NCBI GenBank assembly: GCA_003696105.1
Contig: RFGE01000289.1
Coordinates: 1 to 56,539 of the forward strand
Direction of reading: 5' to 3'
DNA from: Deltaproteobacteria bacterium
GTDB taxonomy: Bacteria > Myxococcota_A > Polyangia > Haliangiales > J016
DNA: 56,539 nucleotides
The position numbers were made by a program, and so were the translations under genes. Below the pieces are notes generated by a model that was not told where the DNA came from, ran no database searches, and worked only from the letters and a program-made list of their open reading frames with translations. This document shows, one piece after another, positions 1 through 10,996 of this stretch (position 1 is the stretch's first letter; every line of letters starts with the position of its first letter).

Positions 1-1043
1 CTCAAGGACTTCGGCCGCGCCCTCCCCGGGCACGGTCATCACGCCGCTGGCCCGCCCGCGACGCGCCGCTTCGGCCAGCCCCGAATCCACCGCGGCGAGC
101 ACGCCGCGCAGCCACGCCCGGTGGCGCTCGCGCTCGGCCGCCAGCTCGCGGCGCGAATACTCCACCAGCGACTCGCCGCCGGCCCGATCCGCCACCGCGT
201 CGAGCGCGCGCGCGAACGCCTCGGCCGTCTGAAACCGCTCCTCGCGCCGTTTCGCGAGCCCTTGCAGCACCGCCTCGTCGAGCCCGTCCGGCAGCGGCCC
301 GGCGATCGCCGACGGCGGCGGCACGTCGCGGTGCTCGATCATCCGAGCGACCGCGTAGACGGAGTCGGCGACGAACAGCGGCTCGCCCGTGAGCAGCTCG
401 TACAGCACGATCGCCGCCGAGAAGATGTCCGTGCGCCGGTCGAGCGGTTCGCACTTGACCTGCTCCGGCGACAGGTACGGCGGTTTGCCCTTGATCGTGC
501 CGAACTCGGTCACGGGCGCCTGGCGGCCGCGCGCCAGCGCGATGCCGAAGTCGAGCACCTTGACCTGGCCGTCGAAGCTCAGCATCAGGTTCTCGGGCGT
601 GATGTCGCGGTGGACGACCTCGAGCGGGTTGCCGGCCAGATCCGTCAGCTCGTGGGCCGCGTGCAGCCCGCGCAGCGCCTCGGCCACGGCGCGCGCGGCG
701 ATCGCCGGCGGCGGTCGATGGTCGCGCAACCACCCGAACCGCACCCCCTGGACGTATTCCATGACGAGGTACAGCTCGCCGCCGTCGTCGCCGAAGTCGA
801 GCACCTGCGCGATCGCCGGGTGCTGCAGGCGCGCGACCAGGCGCGCCTCGTCGAAGAACATGCGGCGCACCTCGTCGCGCTGGCGATACTCGGTGCGCAC
901 CGTCTTGATCGCGACCAGCTTCTCGAACCCGCCGGCGCCGACCTTGCGCGCCAGCACGACCTCGCCCATGCCGCCGGTCTTGAGCGCGTACAGCACCTCG
1001 TAGCCGCCGAGGCGGCGCCCGACGATCGGCAGCGGCGTGGTCG

Positions 1044-1047
<4 letters not shown>
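1..1047 (-). CDS. Ser/Thr protein kinase, partial (3' end beyond window)
   Basis: Eukaryotic-like Ser/Thr kinase read from the GTG at 1047 leftward off the window edge; 349 codons are visible. Seen: the glycine loop in LKTGGMGEVVLARK, the catalytic lysine in VAIKTV, the HRDITPEN catalytic loop, the DFGIA magnesium motif and the LSPEQ segment. The domain fills about residues 12-275, followed by a helical R/E/A-rich stretch. The GTG overlaps the TGA of the upstream FHA/sigma54 gene (GTGA at 1044-1047), so the two are translationally coupled. Inference: the kinase phosphorylates a protein read by the FHA domain of its partner, as in known myxobacterial kinase/FHA-activator pairs. Any C-terminal sensor or membrane part lies outside the window. 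Confidence 0.93.
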
Positions 1048-2390
<1,343 letters not shown>

Positions 2391-2459
2391 GCGTCCCCGC
2401 CGCAGGATAGCAACAACGCGTGCGCTGTGACACGCGCGCGCCGCGGCGCGGATGCTACG

Positions 2460-4214
2460 ATGGTTGCGGTGACGACCCGCGCCTGGCGCCGTGCCGCCGC
2501 GCTCGCGAGTTTCTCGCTCGCCGCGTGTAACGATCCGGTGGTCCACGTGTCCATGCAACTTCCGGACGACCTGCGCGGCGCCCTCGCGGCGGTCACGCTC
2601 GACGTGATCGTGCCGCCCCCCGCCGAACCGTTCGACTGCGACGCGGTCGCGTTTCAGAGCGTGCCGCCCGACACGGTCGCGCTCGGCCGCGTCCAGCAGG
2701 TCGTGCTCACCTCCGCCGATCGGGTGCCGATCGAGGTGCCGCGCGAGGGCGACAAGCTGTTCGTCGCGCGCGGGCTCGACCGCCAGGACGATCCCGTGTT
2801 GGCGGCCTGCGCGTCGCTCGGTACGGTCGATGAGGACGTGTCGGTCGACCTCGTACCCGAGCCGGTCACGTTGCTGTCGCCGCCGTCGGTGGCGCTCGGC
2901 GATCCGCTTCCGTCGACGCTGCGCGCGACGGTCACCGACCTCGCCGGGCATCCGCTGGCCGGCGCGCCGGTCGTGTGGCGCGTGTACGGCCCGGGCGGTG
3001 AGGGCGAGCCGGGCGACGCGGTCACCGACGCGCAGGGGCGCGCCGAGCTCACCGTCGACGTACCGGCCGCGCCCGGGCCGGCGGCCGTGGTCGCGGCGTC
3101 GCGGTGGATGGCGGCACCGCCGGAACCGATCGTCGGATTCCGCGAGCCGGAGACCCTGTCCGTCCCGGTCCCCGTCGGCGTGCCCGCCCTGCCGCGCAAC
3201 GCCGTGCGCTACGTCGTCGGCCGCATCGGACCGGCAGGCGAGCCGGGATTCGCCGTATTCGGCGAGCCGTCGGGCGGCGGTAGCGGCCGCGCCGTGTTCT
3301 TCGCCTACCGCGACGGCGATGCGTTCCGCACCGCCGAGTCGCCGCCGGTGCCGGGCCTGCTGGCGCTCGGCCTCGCCCGCGGCGCGGAGCGCGACGAAGT
3401 GTTCACGATCGTCGCAGACCGCTGGATCGAAATCCGCCCCGACGGCTCGCTGTCGGCCACCCCGCTGCCGACCTCGGGACTCACCGCGACCGAGATCCGT
3501 TCCGTGGGCGCGTGCGACCTCGGCGGCGACCCGGACGTGGTGCTCGCCCACGCCGGCGACCAGTGGGTTGCGCTCACCGCGGAGCGCGCGATCGCGGCGA
3601 GCGTGTTCGCGACGCCGCCCGACGGCGCCCAGGCGCTGCTCGGCACCGGCTGCGCCACCGCCACCACGGGCGCACTGCGTCGCGTCGCGCTGTACGCGGT
3701 CGACAGCGGGCCGCCGGTCGTGGTCGCCGACCTCAACGGCCGTCGCCAGACGGTGTGGCCGGTGTTCGGCCAGGCAGTCGGGTTCTCGCGCGCGTTGCCC
3801 GGCCGCGCGGCGCCGCTGCTCGGCGTCGAGGTAGACATCGACGGCTTCGCGATCGCCCGCTACGAGCTGGTCGCGTCCGGCGCCGCGGGCCTCGACTTGC
3901 AAAAGATCGGCGCGGACGACGCGATCACCGTGCCGGTGACGCCGGCCGGCGGCGACTTCGACGGCGACGGCGTGCTCGACGTCGCCGCGATCCTCGAATT
4001 CGGCCGCACCGACGACGACGAGACCGCGTTCCGCAGCCAGATCACCCTCGGCGTCACCCTCGGCGCCGGCGGCCCGCACCTGTCCGGCGTGTCGCGCGAG
4101 GCCCAGTTGCCCGGCCCGCGCCTGTTCGTCGCCGACGCGACCGGCGACGGCATCGACGACCTGTGGATCGCGTCGGCCGACGAGGTGGTGATCGCGCCGG
4201 GAGGCGCGCCGTGA
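2460..4214 (+). CDS. Ig-like/FG-GAP repeat lipoprotein
   Basis: A 584-residue predicted lipoprotein with a signal peptide ending in the lipobox LAAC. The middle (about residues 155-210) resembles a bacterial Ig-like domain: a threonine-rich strand, then DAQGRAELTV. The C-terminal half carries FG-GAP/VCBS calcium-loop motifs (GGDFDGDGVLDV and DATGDGIDDLW) typical of a beta-propeller. It is probably anchored to the outer membrane as a surface or structural protein; no enzymatic motif is seen. The start is uncertain: ATG 2460 or the in-frame GTG 2469. A TACGAT box at 2456-2461 overlaps the ATG, which favours GTG 2469 if the transcript is leaderless. The next gene starts within its stop codon (GTGA). 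Confidence 0.8.
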   Translation: MVAVTTRAWRRAAALASFSLAACNDPVVHVSMQLPDDLRGALAAVTLDVIVPPPAEPFDCDAVAFQSVPPDTVALGRVQQVVLTSADRVPIEVPREGDKLFVARGLDRQDDPVLAACASLGTVDEDVSVDLVPEPVTLLSPPSVALGDPLPSTLRATVTDLAGHPLAGAPVVWRVYGPGGEGEPGDAVTDAQGRAELTVDVPAAPGPAAVVAASRWMAAPPEPIVGFREPETLSVPVPVGVPALPRNAVRYVVGRIGPAGEPGFAVFGEPSGGGSGRAVFFAYRDGDAFRTAESPPVPGLLALGLARGAERDEVFTIVADRWIEIRPDGSLSATPLPTSGLTATEIRSVGACDLGGDPDVVLAHAGDQWVALTAERAIAASVFATPPDGAQALLGTGCATATTGALRRVALYAVDSGPPVVVADLNGRRQTVWPVFGQAVGFSRALPGRAAPLLGVEVDIDGFAIARYELVASGAAGLDLQKIGADDAITVPVTPAGGDFDGDGVLDVAAILEFGRTDDDETAFRSQITLGVTLGAGGPHLSGVSREAQLPGPRLFVADATGDGIDDLWIASADEVVIAPGGAP

Positions 4215-5116
4215 GCCCCCGCACCGCGGTTGCCGCCGTCGCCGTCGCGCTGGCCGCCGGTTCCGGCGGATGTGCGCGCCGCGCCACGCCGACGCTGCCC
4301 GCGGCCGCCCTGCGGCCGCCGTGCGACGCCGGCACCTACTTCGACGGCCGCCGCTGCGCGCCGCGCGGCGACGCCGCGGACCGCATCGCGCGCGGCGCCG
4401 CGCTGCTGGCCGACTTCCAGGTCGACGCCGCGCTCGCGGAGCTCGAGGCGGCCCGCGACGGCGGGCCGTTGGCCTACGCCGATCACGTCCGGTTGTACGA
4501 ACAACTTGGAATCGCGTACGCATATCTGGAACGCGACGACGACGCGCTCGCCGCGTTCGCGACGCTGTTGCGCCTCGATCCGGGCCACCTGCTGAGCTAC
4601 ACGTTGTCTCCGCGCGTCACGTTCCTGTTCGAGCGCGCGCGGCGCACCGCGGGCGAAGCGCCGGCGATCGACGTCCAGTGGCCCCGCCAACTCGACGTCG
4701 CCCGGCCGGTCCCGATCGACGTGGAGGTCGTCGCCGATCCCGCCGGGTCGCTCGCGCGCGCCGAGTTGTACGTGCGCGAGCGCGGCACCGGCGGCTTCCG
4801 CGTCGTCGACGTCCCGCTCGAGTCGCCCGGCCGGTACCGGCGCGTCATCCTGCCGCCGGCCGGCGGCGACCGACCCGCGACTCTCGAGGTGTACGCGACG
4901 GCGCTCGACGCCCGCGGCAACGAAGTGTTGGTGTGGGCCGGCCGCGATCGGCCGCGCGAGATCCCGCTCGGCTACACGCCGCCGACGCCCTGGTACCGCA
5001 AGTGGTGGGTGTGGGCGGTCGCCGGGACGACGGTGGCCGCCGCCACCGGCGCGACCGTGTTCGCCATCACGCGATCGCCGCCCGCCACGCTCGACGGCGA
5101 CTTCTCGCTGCGCTGA
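4211..5116 (+). CDS. TPR-like lipoprotein with C-terminal membrane segment
   Basis: A 301-residue protein with a lipobox-like signal (GSGGC) and a Cys-containing CDAGTYFDGRRC segment just after it. Helical TPR-like repeats follow at about residues 55-120, with alternating Ala/Leu and LGIAYAYLERDDDALAAF. A beta-rich domain precedes a hydrophobic segment near the C-terminus (VWAVAGTTVAAATGATVFAI). It overlaps the FG-GAP lipoprotein gene by four bases, so the two are co-translated and probably work in the same envelope structure. Proteins with this lipoprotein, TPR and late membrane-helix layout are common in myxobacteria but have no assigned function. Convergent with the CLC gene, with a 21-base gap and no clear terminator. 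Confidence 0.78.
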   Translation: MSPRTAVAAVAVALAAGSGGCARRATPTLPAAALRPPCDAGTYFDGRRCAPRGDAADRIARGAALLADFQVDAALAELEAARDGGPLAYADHVRLYEQLGIAYAYLERDDDALAAFATLLRLDPGHLLSYTLSPRVTFLFERARRTAGEAPAIDVQWPRQLDVARPVPIDVEVVADPAGSLARAELYVRERGTGGFRVVDVPLESPGRYRRVILPPAGGDRPATLEVYATALDARGNEVLVWAGRDRPREIPLGYTPPTPWYRKWWVWAVAGTTVAAATGATVFAITRSPPATLDGDFSLR

Positions 5117-5137
5117 ACCGGCCCGCGCTGGCCGCCG

Positions 5138-7036
5138 TCACGCGGCCGTCGCCGGCCGCCCCGGCTCGCGTTCGTCCGCCAGTCGGCGGCGCAGCAGCTC
5201 CGCGTGGTACGCCGAGTACACTTGGTGTAGCGACAACACGCCGAGCACCTCGTCCGGCCGGTCCGGATCGATCACCGGCAGGCGGTCGTAGCCGGTCTGG
5301 ACGAATCGGTCGAGCGCCGTGCGCAGGTTGTCCCCCGGCGCGACCGACACCAGCGGCGTCATCGCGTCGCCCACCACGAACACGTCCAGCACGTCCTGAT
5401 CCGCCACCACCGCGCGCACGGCGCCGAGGGACGCCACGCCGGCGAGTCGGCCGTCAGGCCCGCGCACCACGAAGAACGAATCGGGGCTGTGCGCGCACCG
5501 GTCGAGAAACGTGCGCAGGTCCATGCTCGCCGGGATCGTCTCGGTCGCGCGCCCCTTGGTGTAGTGGCCGTCGACGCGCAGATCGGCGAGCACGTCGACC
5601 GTGAAATCCGCGACGTGCGCGGGGGATTCGAGCCGGTTGACGACCTGCTGTTCGTACAGCGTGACCCGCCGCAACAGCAGGACGGTGATCATCTCCGCGA
5701 ACATCAGCGGCACGAGCAGGTCGTAGGAGCCGAACAGCTCCGACACGAGGATGATCGTCGCGATCGGCGCGCGCGACACGCCGGCGTACACGGCGCCCAT
5801 GCCGACGAGCACGAACGCGCCGGGCTGGTCGACGATGCCCGGCGCCCACTCGTGAAACAGCAGCCCGAACGCGCCGCCCGCGAACCCGCCGACGAACAGC
5901 GACGGCGCGAACACGCCGCCCGACCCGCCCGAGCTGATGGTGAGCGCGGTCGCGAGCATCTTGGCGACCGCGAGCCCGAGCAGCAGACCGAAGCCGGCGT
6001 AGCCGACCGGCAGCTGGCGCAGCGGGTCGTCGATCGTGCGCAGCGCATCCTGCATCCACCCGTAGCCGCCGCCGAACACCCACGGCAGCGCGAGCGCGAG
6101 CGCGCCGACGGCCAGACCGCCGAGCGCCGGCTTGAGCCACGGCGGCACCGGCAGGCGGTCGAACACGCGCCGCTCCGTGCCGTAAAATAGTTTGATCCAC
6201 AGCACGCCCAGCGGCGCGCACGCCAGCCCGAGCGCGGCGTAGAACACCAGCTGCTCCGGCCGGAACTCGTACGTGACCGGCGCGGCGAACAGCGAGCCCT
6301 GACCGAAGATCGACGTGAACACCGAGTAGGCCGTCACCGACGAGATCAGGCACGGAAACATCCCGTCCGACTCGAAGTCGTCGCGGTACAGCACCTCGAG
6401 CGCCCACAGCGCGGCGCCCAGCGGCGCCCGAAACAGCGCCGAGATGCCGCCCGCGGCGCCCGCGAGCAGCAGCAGGCGCCGCTCGCGCACGCCGAGGCCG
6501 AGCAGGTCGCTCAGGTACGAGCCGAACCCGGCGCCCATCTGCGCCATCGGCCCCTCGCGGCCGCCCGACCCGCCGGTGCCGAGCGTGAACAGCGACGCGA
6601 GCAGCTTGACGAACGGCACGCGCGCGCGGATGCGCCCGCGCTTGAAGTGAAACGCCTCGATCATCGCGTCCGTGCCGTGACCGCGCGCCTCCGGCGCGAA
6701 CCGCCACGACAGCAGCCCGGCGCACAGCCCGCCGGCGGCCGGCACCAGCAGCACCAGCCACCACACCACCGGGCCCGCCGACTCGTGGGAAAACAGGTGC
6801 TCGCCGGCCCCGTACGGCGGATTGCGCAGGCCGACGAGGCGGTACAGCACGGCCGCCTCGGCCCACTCGAGCACGTAGAAGGCGCCCGCCGCGGCCAGCC
6901 CGGCGAACGCCCCCACGATCAGCGACAGCTTGGCCCACCGCCACAGCGACTGGACGTCGATGCCGCTCGTGATCGTCTCCAGGCGCCACGGCGCCAGCAG
7001 GTGGCCGAGCCGGTCGGATAGCTTGGTGCGGTCCAT
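5138..7036 (-). CDS. CLC-type chloride channel/antiporter with CBS pair
   Basis: A 632-residue member of the CLC family of anion channels and Cl-/H+ exchangers in the inner membrane. Seen: many hydrophobic helices between about residues 30 and 450, the GREGP motif containing the gating glutamate, and GGVFAPS, matching the family's GxFxP motif. The usual first selectivity motif GSGIP is not obvious; the corresponding part reads GHGTD. The C-terminal 160 residues form two CBS domains, which bind adenine nucleotides in relatives and gate transport. Start ATG 7036. The gene stands alone, convergent with the lipoprotein genes on its left and divergent from sua5. Whether it is a channel or an exchanger cannot be decided here. 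Confidence 0.92.
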   Translation of the reverse strand: MDRTKLSDRLGHLLAPWRLETITSGIDVQSLWRWAKLSLIVGAFAGLAAAGAFYVLEWAEAAVLYRLVGLRNPPYGAGEHLFSHESAGPVVWWLVLLVPAAGGLCAGLLSWRFAPEARGHGTDAMIEAFHFKRGRIRARVPFVKLLASLFTLGTGGSGGREGPMAQMGAGFGSYLSDLLGLGVRERRLLLLAGAAGGISALFRAPLGAALWALEVLYRDDFESDGMFPCLISSVTAYSVFTSIFGQGSLFAAPVTYEFRPEQLVFYAALGLACAPLGVLWIKLFYGTERRVFDRLPVPPWLKPALGGLAVGALALALPWVFGGGYGWMQDALRTIDDPLRQLPVGYAGFGLLLGLAVAKMLATALTISSGGSGGVFAPSLFVGGFAGGAFGLLFHEWAPGIVDQPGAFVLVGMGAVYAGVSRAPIATIILVSELFGSYDLLVPLMFAEMITVLLLRRVTLYEQQVVNRLESPAHVADFTVDVLADLRVDGHYTKGRATETIPASMDLRTFLDRCAHSPDSFFVVRGPDGRLAGVASLGAVRAVVADQDVLDVFVVGDAMTPLVSVAPGDNLRTALDRFVQTGYDRLPVIDPDRPDEVLGVLSLHQVYSAYHAELLRRRLADEREPGRPATAA

Positions 7037-7188
7037 CGGGCGGGCGTGGGTCGCGACGGTACTCGACTGCCGGCCGAAATGCGACCGGACGGGCGCGCGG
7101 CGGCGACGGCCGCCGGCGGCGCGCCGGGCCGTCGCGCGCCGGCTCCCGGGTTTGCACGCCCCCGGTCTTGTTGCATGATGGCCGCCCC

Positions 7189-8211
7189 GTGACCCGGGCA
7201 CCGCTGCAGATCGGCCTCGTCGGCGCCTCGGCGCGCGACATCGACGCCGCCGGCGCCGTGCTGCGGCGCGGTGGCCTCGTGGCCTTCCCCACCGAGACCG
7301 TCTACGGGCTCGGCGCGCGCGCCGACGACCCGGACGCGGTCGCGCGCGTGTTCGCGGCCAAGGGCCGGCCGGCCGACCACCCGCTCATCGTCCATCTGGC
7401 CGACGCCAGCTGGCTGGGACGCTGGGCGCAGGACGTGCCGGCCGCCGCGCGGGCGCTCGCCGCGCGGTTCTGGCCCGGACCGCTCACGCTGATCCTGCGC
7501 AAGGCCCCCGGCGTGCCCGCCGCGGTCACCGGCGGCCAGGACACCATCGGCGTGCGCGTGCCGGGCCACCCCGTCGCCCTCGCGCTGGTCGCCGCCGCCG
7601 GCACCGGAGTCGCCGCTCCGTCGGCCAACCGGTTCGGCCGGGTGAGCCCGACGACGGCCGAGCACGTCCTGGCCGAGTTCGGCCCCGCCGTCGACTGCGT
7701 CGTCGACGGCGGGCCGTGCGCGGTCGGCATCGAGTCGACCATCGTCGACCTCACGGGCGCACGACCGCGAATCCTGCGCCCCGGCGCGATCGGTGCGAAC
7801 GAAGTGGCCGAGGTGGTCGGCGAGCCGGTGGAGGCCGCCGGCCGCGACGCGCCGCGCGCGCCAGGCCGCCTGCCGGCCCACTACGCGCCCGCCGTGCCGC
7901 TGCACCTGGTGGACGCGGCGGCCGTCGACCGCACCGCCGCCGCGCTGTCGCCGTCGGGGCAGCCGATCGCCGTGCTGGCGCGGCGCGACACCGCCGCCCC
8001 CGTCCCGGGCTGCCGCTGGTGGAGCTTGCCGCCCGAGCCGGCCGCCTACGCGCGCGTCCTGTACGCGCGCCTGCGCGACGCGGAGGCGGCGGGCTGCGTC
8101 GCCATCGTCGTCGAGCGGCCGCCCGGCGACCCGGCGTGGGATGCGGTCCGCGACCGGCTGGAGCGCGCCGCCGCCGCCACGGCTGCCCCCTCCGAAGGAG
8201 GCGCGCCGTGA
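7189..8211 (+). CDS. sua5: L-threonylcarbamoyladenylate synthase (Sua5/YrdC family)
   Basis: A 340-residue enzyme that makes threonylcarbamoyl-AMP from threonine, bicarbonate and ATP, the first step of the universal t6A37 tRNA modification. The YrdC domain occupies about residues 15-205 ([34 protein letters not shown]). The linker GRLPAHYAP and a C-terminal domain mark the long Sua5 form rather than the short TsaC form. GTG 7189 is chosen; the in-frame TTG 7168 is a weaker alternative. A TTTGCA-N17-CATGAT promoter-like pair lies at 7151-7179. Its stop overlaps the purK start (GTGA), so a tRNA-modification enzyme shares an operon with purine genes. Confidence 0.93.
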   Translation: MTRAPLQIGLVGASARDIDAAGAVLRRGGLVAFPTETVYGLGARADDPDAVARVFAAKGRPADHPLIVHLADASWLGRWAQDVPAAARALAARFWPGPLTLILRKAPGVPAAVTGGQDTIGVRVPGHPVALALVAAAGTGVAAPSANRFGRVSPTTAEHVLAEFGPAVDCVVDGGPCAVGIESTIVDLTGARPRILRPGAIGANEVAEVVGEPVEAAGRDAPRAPGRLPAHYAPAVPLHLVDAAAVDRTAAALSPSGQPIAVLARRDTAAPVPGCRWWSLPPEPAAYARVLYARLRDAEAAGCVAIVVERPPGDPAWDAVRDRLERAAAATAAPSEGGAP

Positions 8212-9425
8212 CCGCGGTCGGGCCGCGCCTCGGCATCCTCGGCGGCGGACAGCTCGCGCGCATGCTCGCCGAGTCCGCCATGCGACACGGCCTGCGCGTG
8301 GCGGTGCTCGCAGAGGCGGCCGACGCGCCCGCCGCCATCCCCGGCGTGGACTTGGTCCTCGGCGCACTCGACGAGCCCGCTGCGCTGGAGGCGCTGGCCG
8401 CGCGGTGCGACGTGCTGACCGTCGAAAACGAGTTTCTCGACCTGGATCGGCTCGGTGCGGTCGTCGCGCGCCACCCATCGGTGCATCTGCACCCATCCCG
8501 GCCGGCCATTGCCCTCGCGCAGGACAAGCTCGAGCAAAAGCGAGTGTTCTCGCGCCTCGGCATCCCGACCGCGGAGTACACCTTGGTGCGGGTGGCGTCG
8601 CTCGACGACGATCTGCGGCGGGCCGCCGGCCGATTCCCCGGCGGCTTCGTGCTCAAGTGGTCGCGATTCGGTTACGACGGGCGCGGCAACCGGGTCGTCG
8701 GCCGGCCGGGCGCCGCCGAGCGCGACGCGATCGCCGAGTTTTGTCGCGCGGGCGAGGCGGCCGGCGCGACGATCTACGCCGAGCGCCGCGTCGACTTTGC
8801 CGCCGAGGTCGCGATGGTGTCGACGCGCGCGCACGATGGCCGGCAGGTGTTCTTTCCGCTCGTCGTGAGCCGCCAGGACCACGGCGTGTGCCGCGAGGTG
8901 TTCGGCCCGGCCACGGCGTTCGGCGTCGCGGCCGACATCGAGCGGGATGTCGCCGGCCACATGGCCGCGCTCGCGACCGACCTCGACTACTGCGGCACCT
9001 TCGCCGTGGAGTGGTTCATCGACCGCGACGGCGCATTGCTCGCCAACGAGATGGCGCCGCGGGTGCACAACACGGGCCACTACACGTTGTTCGGCGACGA
9101 GCCCAGCCAGTTCGACCTCCACGTGCAGGCCGTCACCGGCCGGCCGCTGTCGGCGCCGGCCGTTCGCGACCCGTTCGTCATGCGCAATCTGCTCGGCCCG
9201 TTTTCGCTGCGCGGCGCCCATCCGTGCCCCGCTCCCAGCGAGCCGCCGCCGGCGGGCACGCTGCTTTACTGGTACGACAAGCGCACCGTGTCGGCCGGCC
9301 GCAAGATGGGCCACCTCACCGGCCGCGCCGCGATAGCCGGTGCCATCGAGCGCATGCGGGACGCGCTGCGCGACTACGAGCGCCGCTTCTGGGCGGGGCT
9401 GTCCTTCGAAAGGCAAGGAACATGA
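8208..9425 (+). CDS. purK: N5-carboxyaminoimidazole ribonucleotide synthase
   Basis: A 405-residue ATP-grasp enzyme that carboxylates aminoimidazole ribonucleotide with ATP and bicarbonate to N5-CAIR in purine synthesis. Seen: N-terminal [13 protein letters not shown] dinucleotide-type loop, the ATP-grasp core with [12 protein letters not shown], the Glu-rich AVEWFI segment, and [14 protein letters not shown] with its metal- and substrate-binding residues. Length and motif order match the family. It starts with GTG inside the sua5 stop and ends overlapping purE (ATGA), so it is the middle gene of a coupled three-gene operon. It feeds its unstable product directly to PurE. Confidence 0.97.
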   Translation: MTAVGPRLGILGGGQLARMLAESAMRHGLRVAVLAEAADAPAAIPGVDLVLGALDEPAALEALAARCDVLTVENEFLDLDRLGAVVARHPSVHLHPSRPAIALAQDKLEQKRVFSRLGIPTAEYTLVRVASLDDDLRRAAGRFPGGFVLKWSRFGYDGRGNRVVGRPGAAERDAIAEFCRAGEAAGATIYAERRVDFAAEVAMVSTRAHDGRQVFFPLVVSRQDHGVCREVFGPATAFGVAADIERDVAGHMAALATDLDYCGTFAVEWFIDRDGALLANEMAPRVHNTGHYTLFGDEPSQFDLHVQAVTGRPLSAPAVRDPFVMRNLLGPFSLRGAHPCPAPSEPPPAGTLLYWYDKRTVSAGRKMGHLTGRAAIAGAIERMRDALRDYERRFWAGLSFERQGT

Positions 9426-9925
9426 CGACGACGCAAACCGACACTCCGCGCGTGGCGATCATCATGGGGTCGGACTCCGACCTGCCGGTGATGAAGCGAG
9501 CCGCCGATGCGCTCGACGAACTCGAGGTGCCGTACGAGATGTCCATCGTGTCCGCGCACCGCACGCCCAACGAGATGGCCGCGTTCGCGGCACGCGCGCC
9601 CGAGCGAGGCATCGCGGTCATCATCGCCGGCGCCGGCGGCGCCGCACACCTGCCCGGCATGGTCGCCGCGCACACGCCGTTGCCGGTCATCGGCGTGCCC
9701 GTGCCGATCGGCCACCTCAACGGGATGGACTCGCTGCTGTCGATCGTCCAGATGCCCAACGGCGTACCGGTCGCCACCGTCGCCATCGGGGCCGCCTACA
9801 ACGCCGGCCTGCTCGCGGCACAGATCCTCGCATTCGGCGGCGCCGAGCCGGACCGCGCGCTCGCCGACCGCCTGCGCCGCTACAAGGACCAGTTGCGCGA
9901 CAAGGTCCTGGCCAAGACCATCTGA
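9422..9925 (+). CDS. purE: N5-CAIR mutase (class I PurE)
   Basis: A 167-residue enzyme that moves the carboxylate of N5-CAIR to give CAIR in de novo purine synthesis. Motifs seen: GSDSD near the N-terminus, SAHRTP with the catalytic histidine, and [12 protein letters not shown] followed by PVIGVP. These are the class I pattern that needs PurK, in agreement with the adjacent purK gene. ATG 9422 overlaps the purK stop. A GC-rich palindrome followed by seven T residues lies 4 bases after the stop and probably ends the operon. Confidence 0.97.
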   Translation: MTTTQTDTPRVAIIMGSDSDLPVMKRAADALDELEVPYEMSIVSAHRTPNEMAAFAARAPERGIAVIIAGAGGAAHLPGMVAAHTPLPVIGVPVPIGHLNGMDSLLSIVQMPNGVPVATVAIGAAYNAGLLAAQILAFGGAEPDRALADRLRRYKDQLRDKVLAKTI

Positions 9926-9929
9926 CCTG

Positions 9930-9949
9930 GGCGGCGCCGCCGTTTTTTT
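9930..9949 (+). terminator. Putative intrinsic terminator after purE
   Basis: A perfect 12-base palindrome (GGCGGCGCCGCC, 9930-9941) is followed by G and T7 (9943-9949), just after the purE stop. The stem is short because a palindrome must give up central bases to form a loop. The T tract is the clearest in the window. The end of the T tract also forms part of the -35 box (TTGGCT, 9948-9953) of the next gene. Confidence 0.5.
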
Positions 9950-9976
9950 GGCTCGCCGCGCGATCGCTCGTACGCT
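9948..9976 (+). promoter_or_regulatory. Promoter of the 9985 lipoprotein gene
   Basis: TTGGCT (9948-9953), a 17-base spacer, then TACGCT (9971-9976). The expected transcription start is about 9982-9983, two to three bases before ATG 9985, implying an almost leaderless mRNA. Confidence 0.5.
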
Positions 9977-9984
9977 GGCGGGTG

Positions 9985-10689
9985 ATGGTGCGCGCGGCGG
10001 TTTTCCTCGGCGTGGCAGCCGCGGTGAGCGGCTGCGCGCGGCGGCCCGTGCCCTACCGCTTTCGCGCGCCGCTGGTCGACGGCGTGGCGGCCGCACCGGT
10101 GGCCCCGCGCCCGCAGCGCGCCGAGTTCGCGACCAGCCGGGCGATCACCCCGCCGGTGCCGCTCGCGCCGGAGACGCGCCGCCGGCGGGCGCCGCGCGCA
10201 CCGACCGGGCCGGTATCGCCGGCTCGCGCAGCCCTGTACGCGCTGGTCGGCACTCGCGCCGGCGGCGACCCCGCTCGGTTCGCGGTCGCCGCGCTCGAAC
10301 GGCTCGGACTGCGCCTCGCGCCGGAGGTGGCCGCAGCAGCGGACGGCCCGGCCCTGGTCGCCGCCGCGCGCGCGCGCGGCGCGCTGTTTCGCCGCGGGCC
10401 GGTCGCGCTCGGCGATCTGGTCGTGTTCGACGGGTTGCAAGGCGCCGGTCCGGCCGCCCTCGTGGGCGTCGTGACGGCGTCGCGCGCCGACGGGACGGTC
10501 GAGTTCATTTACCTCGGGATGGGCGTGGTCCGGCGCGGCTACGTCCACGTCGCGCGGCCGCGCGACCGCCGCGATCGCGACGGCCGCGTGCTGAACACGT
10601 GGCTGCGCGTGCGGCGCGGCCACTACGCCCGGGGGTTGGCGGGAGACGTGTTCTCGACGTATATCCGGCTCGATCGGCTGACGCGGTAG
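9985..10689 (+). CDS. Lipoprotein with degenerate NlpC/P60- or CHAP-like domain
   Basis: A 234-residue predicted lipoprotein (lipobox VSGC after a short hydrophobic stretch) with a proline/arginine-rich linker to about residue 75. The C-terminal part, with GDLVVFDG, then LVGVVTAS and VEFIYLGMGVVRRGYV, has the strand pattern of NlpC/P60 or CHAP peptidoglycan peptidases. In active members a catalytic Cys begins the first helix and a His begins the strand that here reads LVGVV. Neither residue is visible, so this copy may be a non-catalytic wall-binding protein. ATG 9985; GTG 9982 is an in-frame alternative. It stands between purE and tRNA-Leu. Confidence 0.6.
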   Translation: MVRAAVFLGVAAAVSGCARRPVPYRFRAPLVDGVAAAPVAPRPQRAEFATSRAITPPVPLAPETRRRRAPRAPTGPVSPARAALYALVGTRAGGDPARFAVAALERLGLRLAPEVAAAADGPALVAAARARGALFRRGPVALGDLVVFDGLQGAGPAALVGVVTASRADGTVEFIYLGMGVVRRGYVHVARPRDRRDRDGRVLNTWLRVRRGHYARGLAGDVFSTYIRLDRLTR

Positions 10690-10709
10690 CGGCGACCGCC
10701 GGCGTTCGC

Positions 10710-10792
10710 GGGGCAGTGGTGGAACCGGTAGACACACGGGACTTAAAATCCCGGGCTCTTTGAGCGTGTGAGTTCGAGCCTCACCTGCCCCA
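10710..10792 (+). tRNA. tRNA-Leu (anticodon UAA)
   Basis: Class II tRNA. The acceptor stem GGGGCAG (10710-10716) pairs with CTGCCCC (10785-10791), with discriminator A at 10792. The D arm includes TGGTGGAACCGGTAGACA. The anticodon stem CGGGA/TCCCG frames the loop CTTAAAA, giving anticodon TAA. A long variable arm and the T arm GTTCGAGCC follow. CCA is not encoded. It would read UUA and UUG codons, which are rare in so GC-rich a genome. Confidence 0.96.
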
Positions 10793-10996
10793 CCCGCGTC
10801 CGGCGCCGGCTGACACGGCGCCGGACGGCGGCATCGCCGCGCGCGACCGCCCGGGGACCGGCGCGGCCGCGCACCACGGCGGGTTTCCGCCCCCGCGATG
10901 CACTTTGTGCGCAACCGGCGCGCGCAACCCCCGATACCGGTCGTGCACCCGGCGGCGCCGCCACGCGCCGCCATCCGAACCACAAGGAGACTCACG

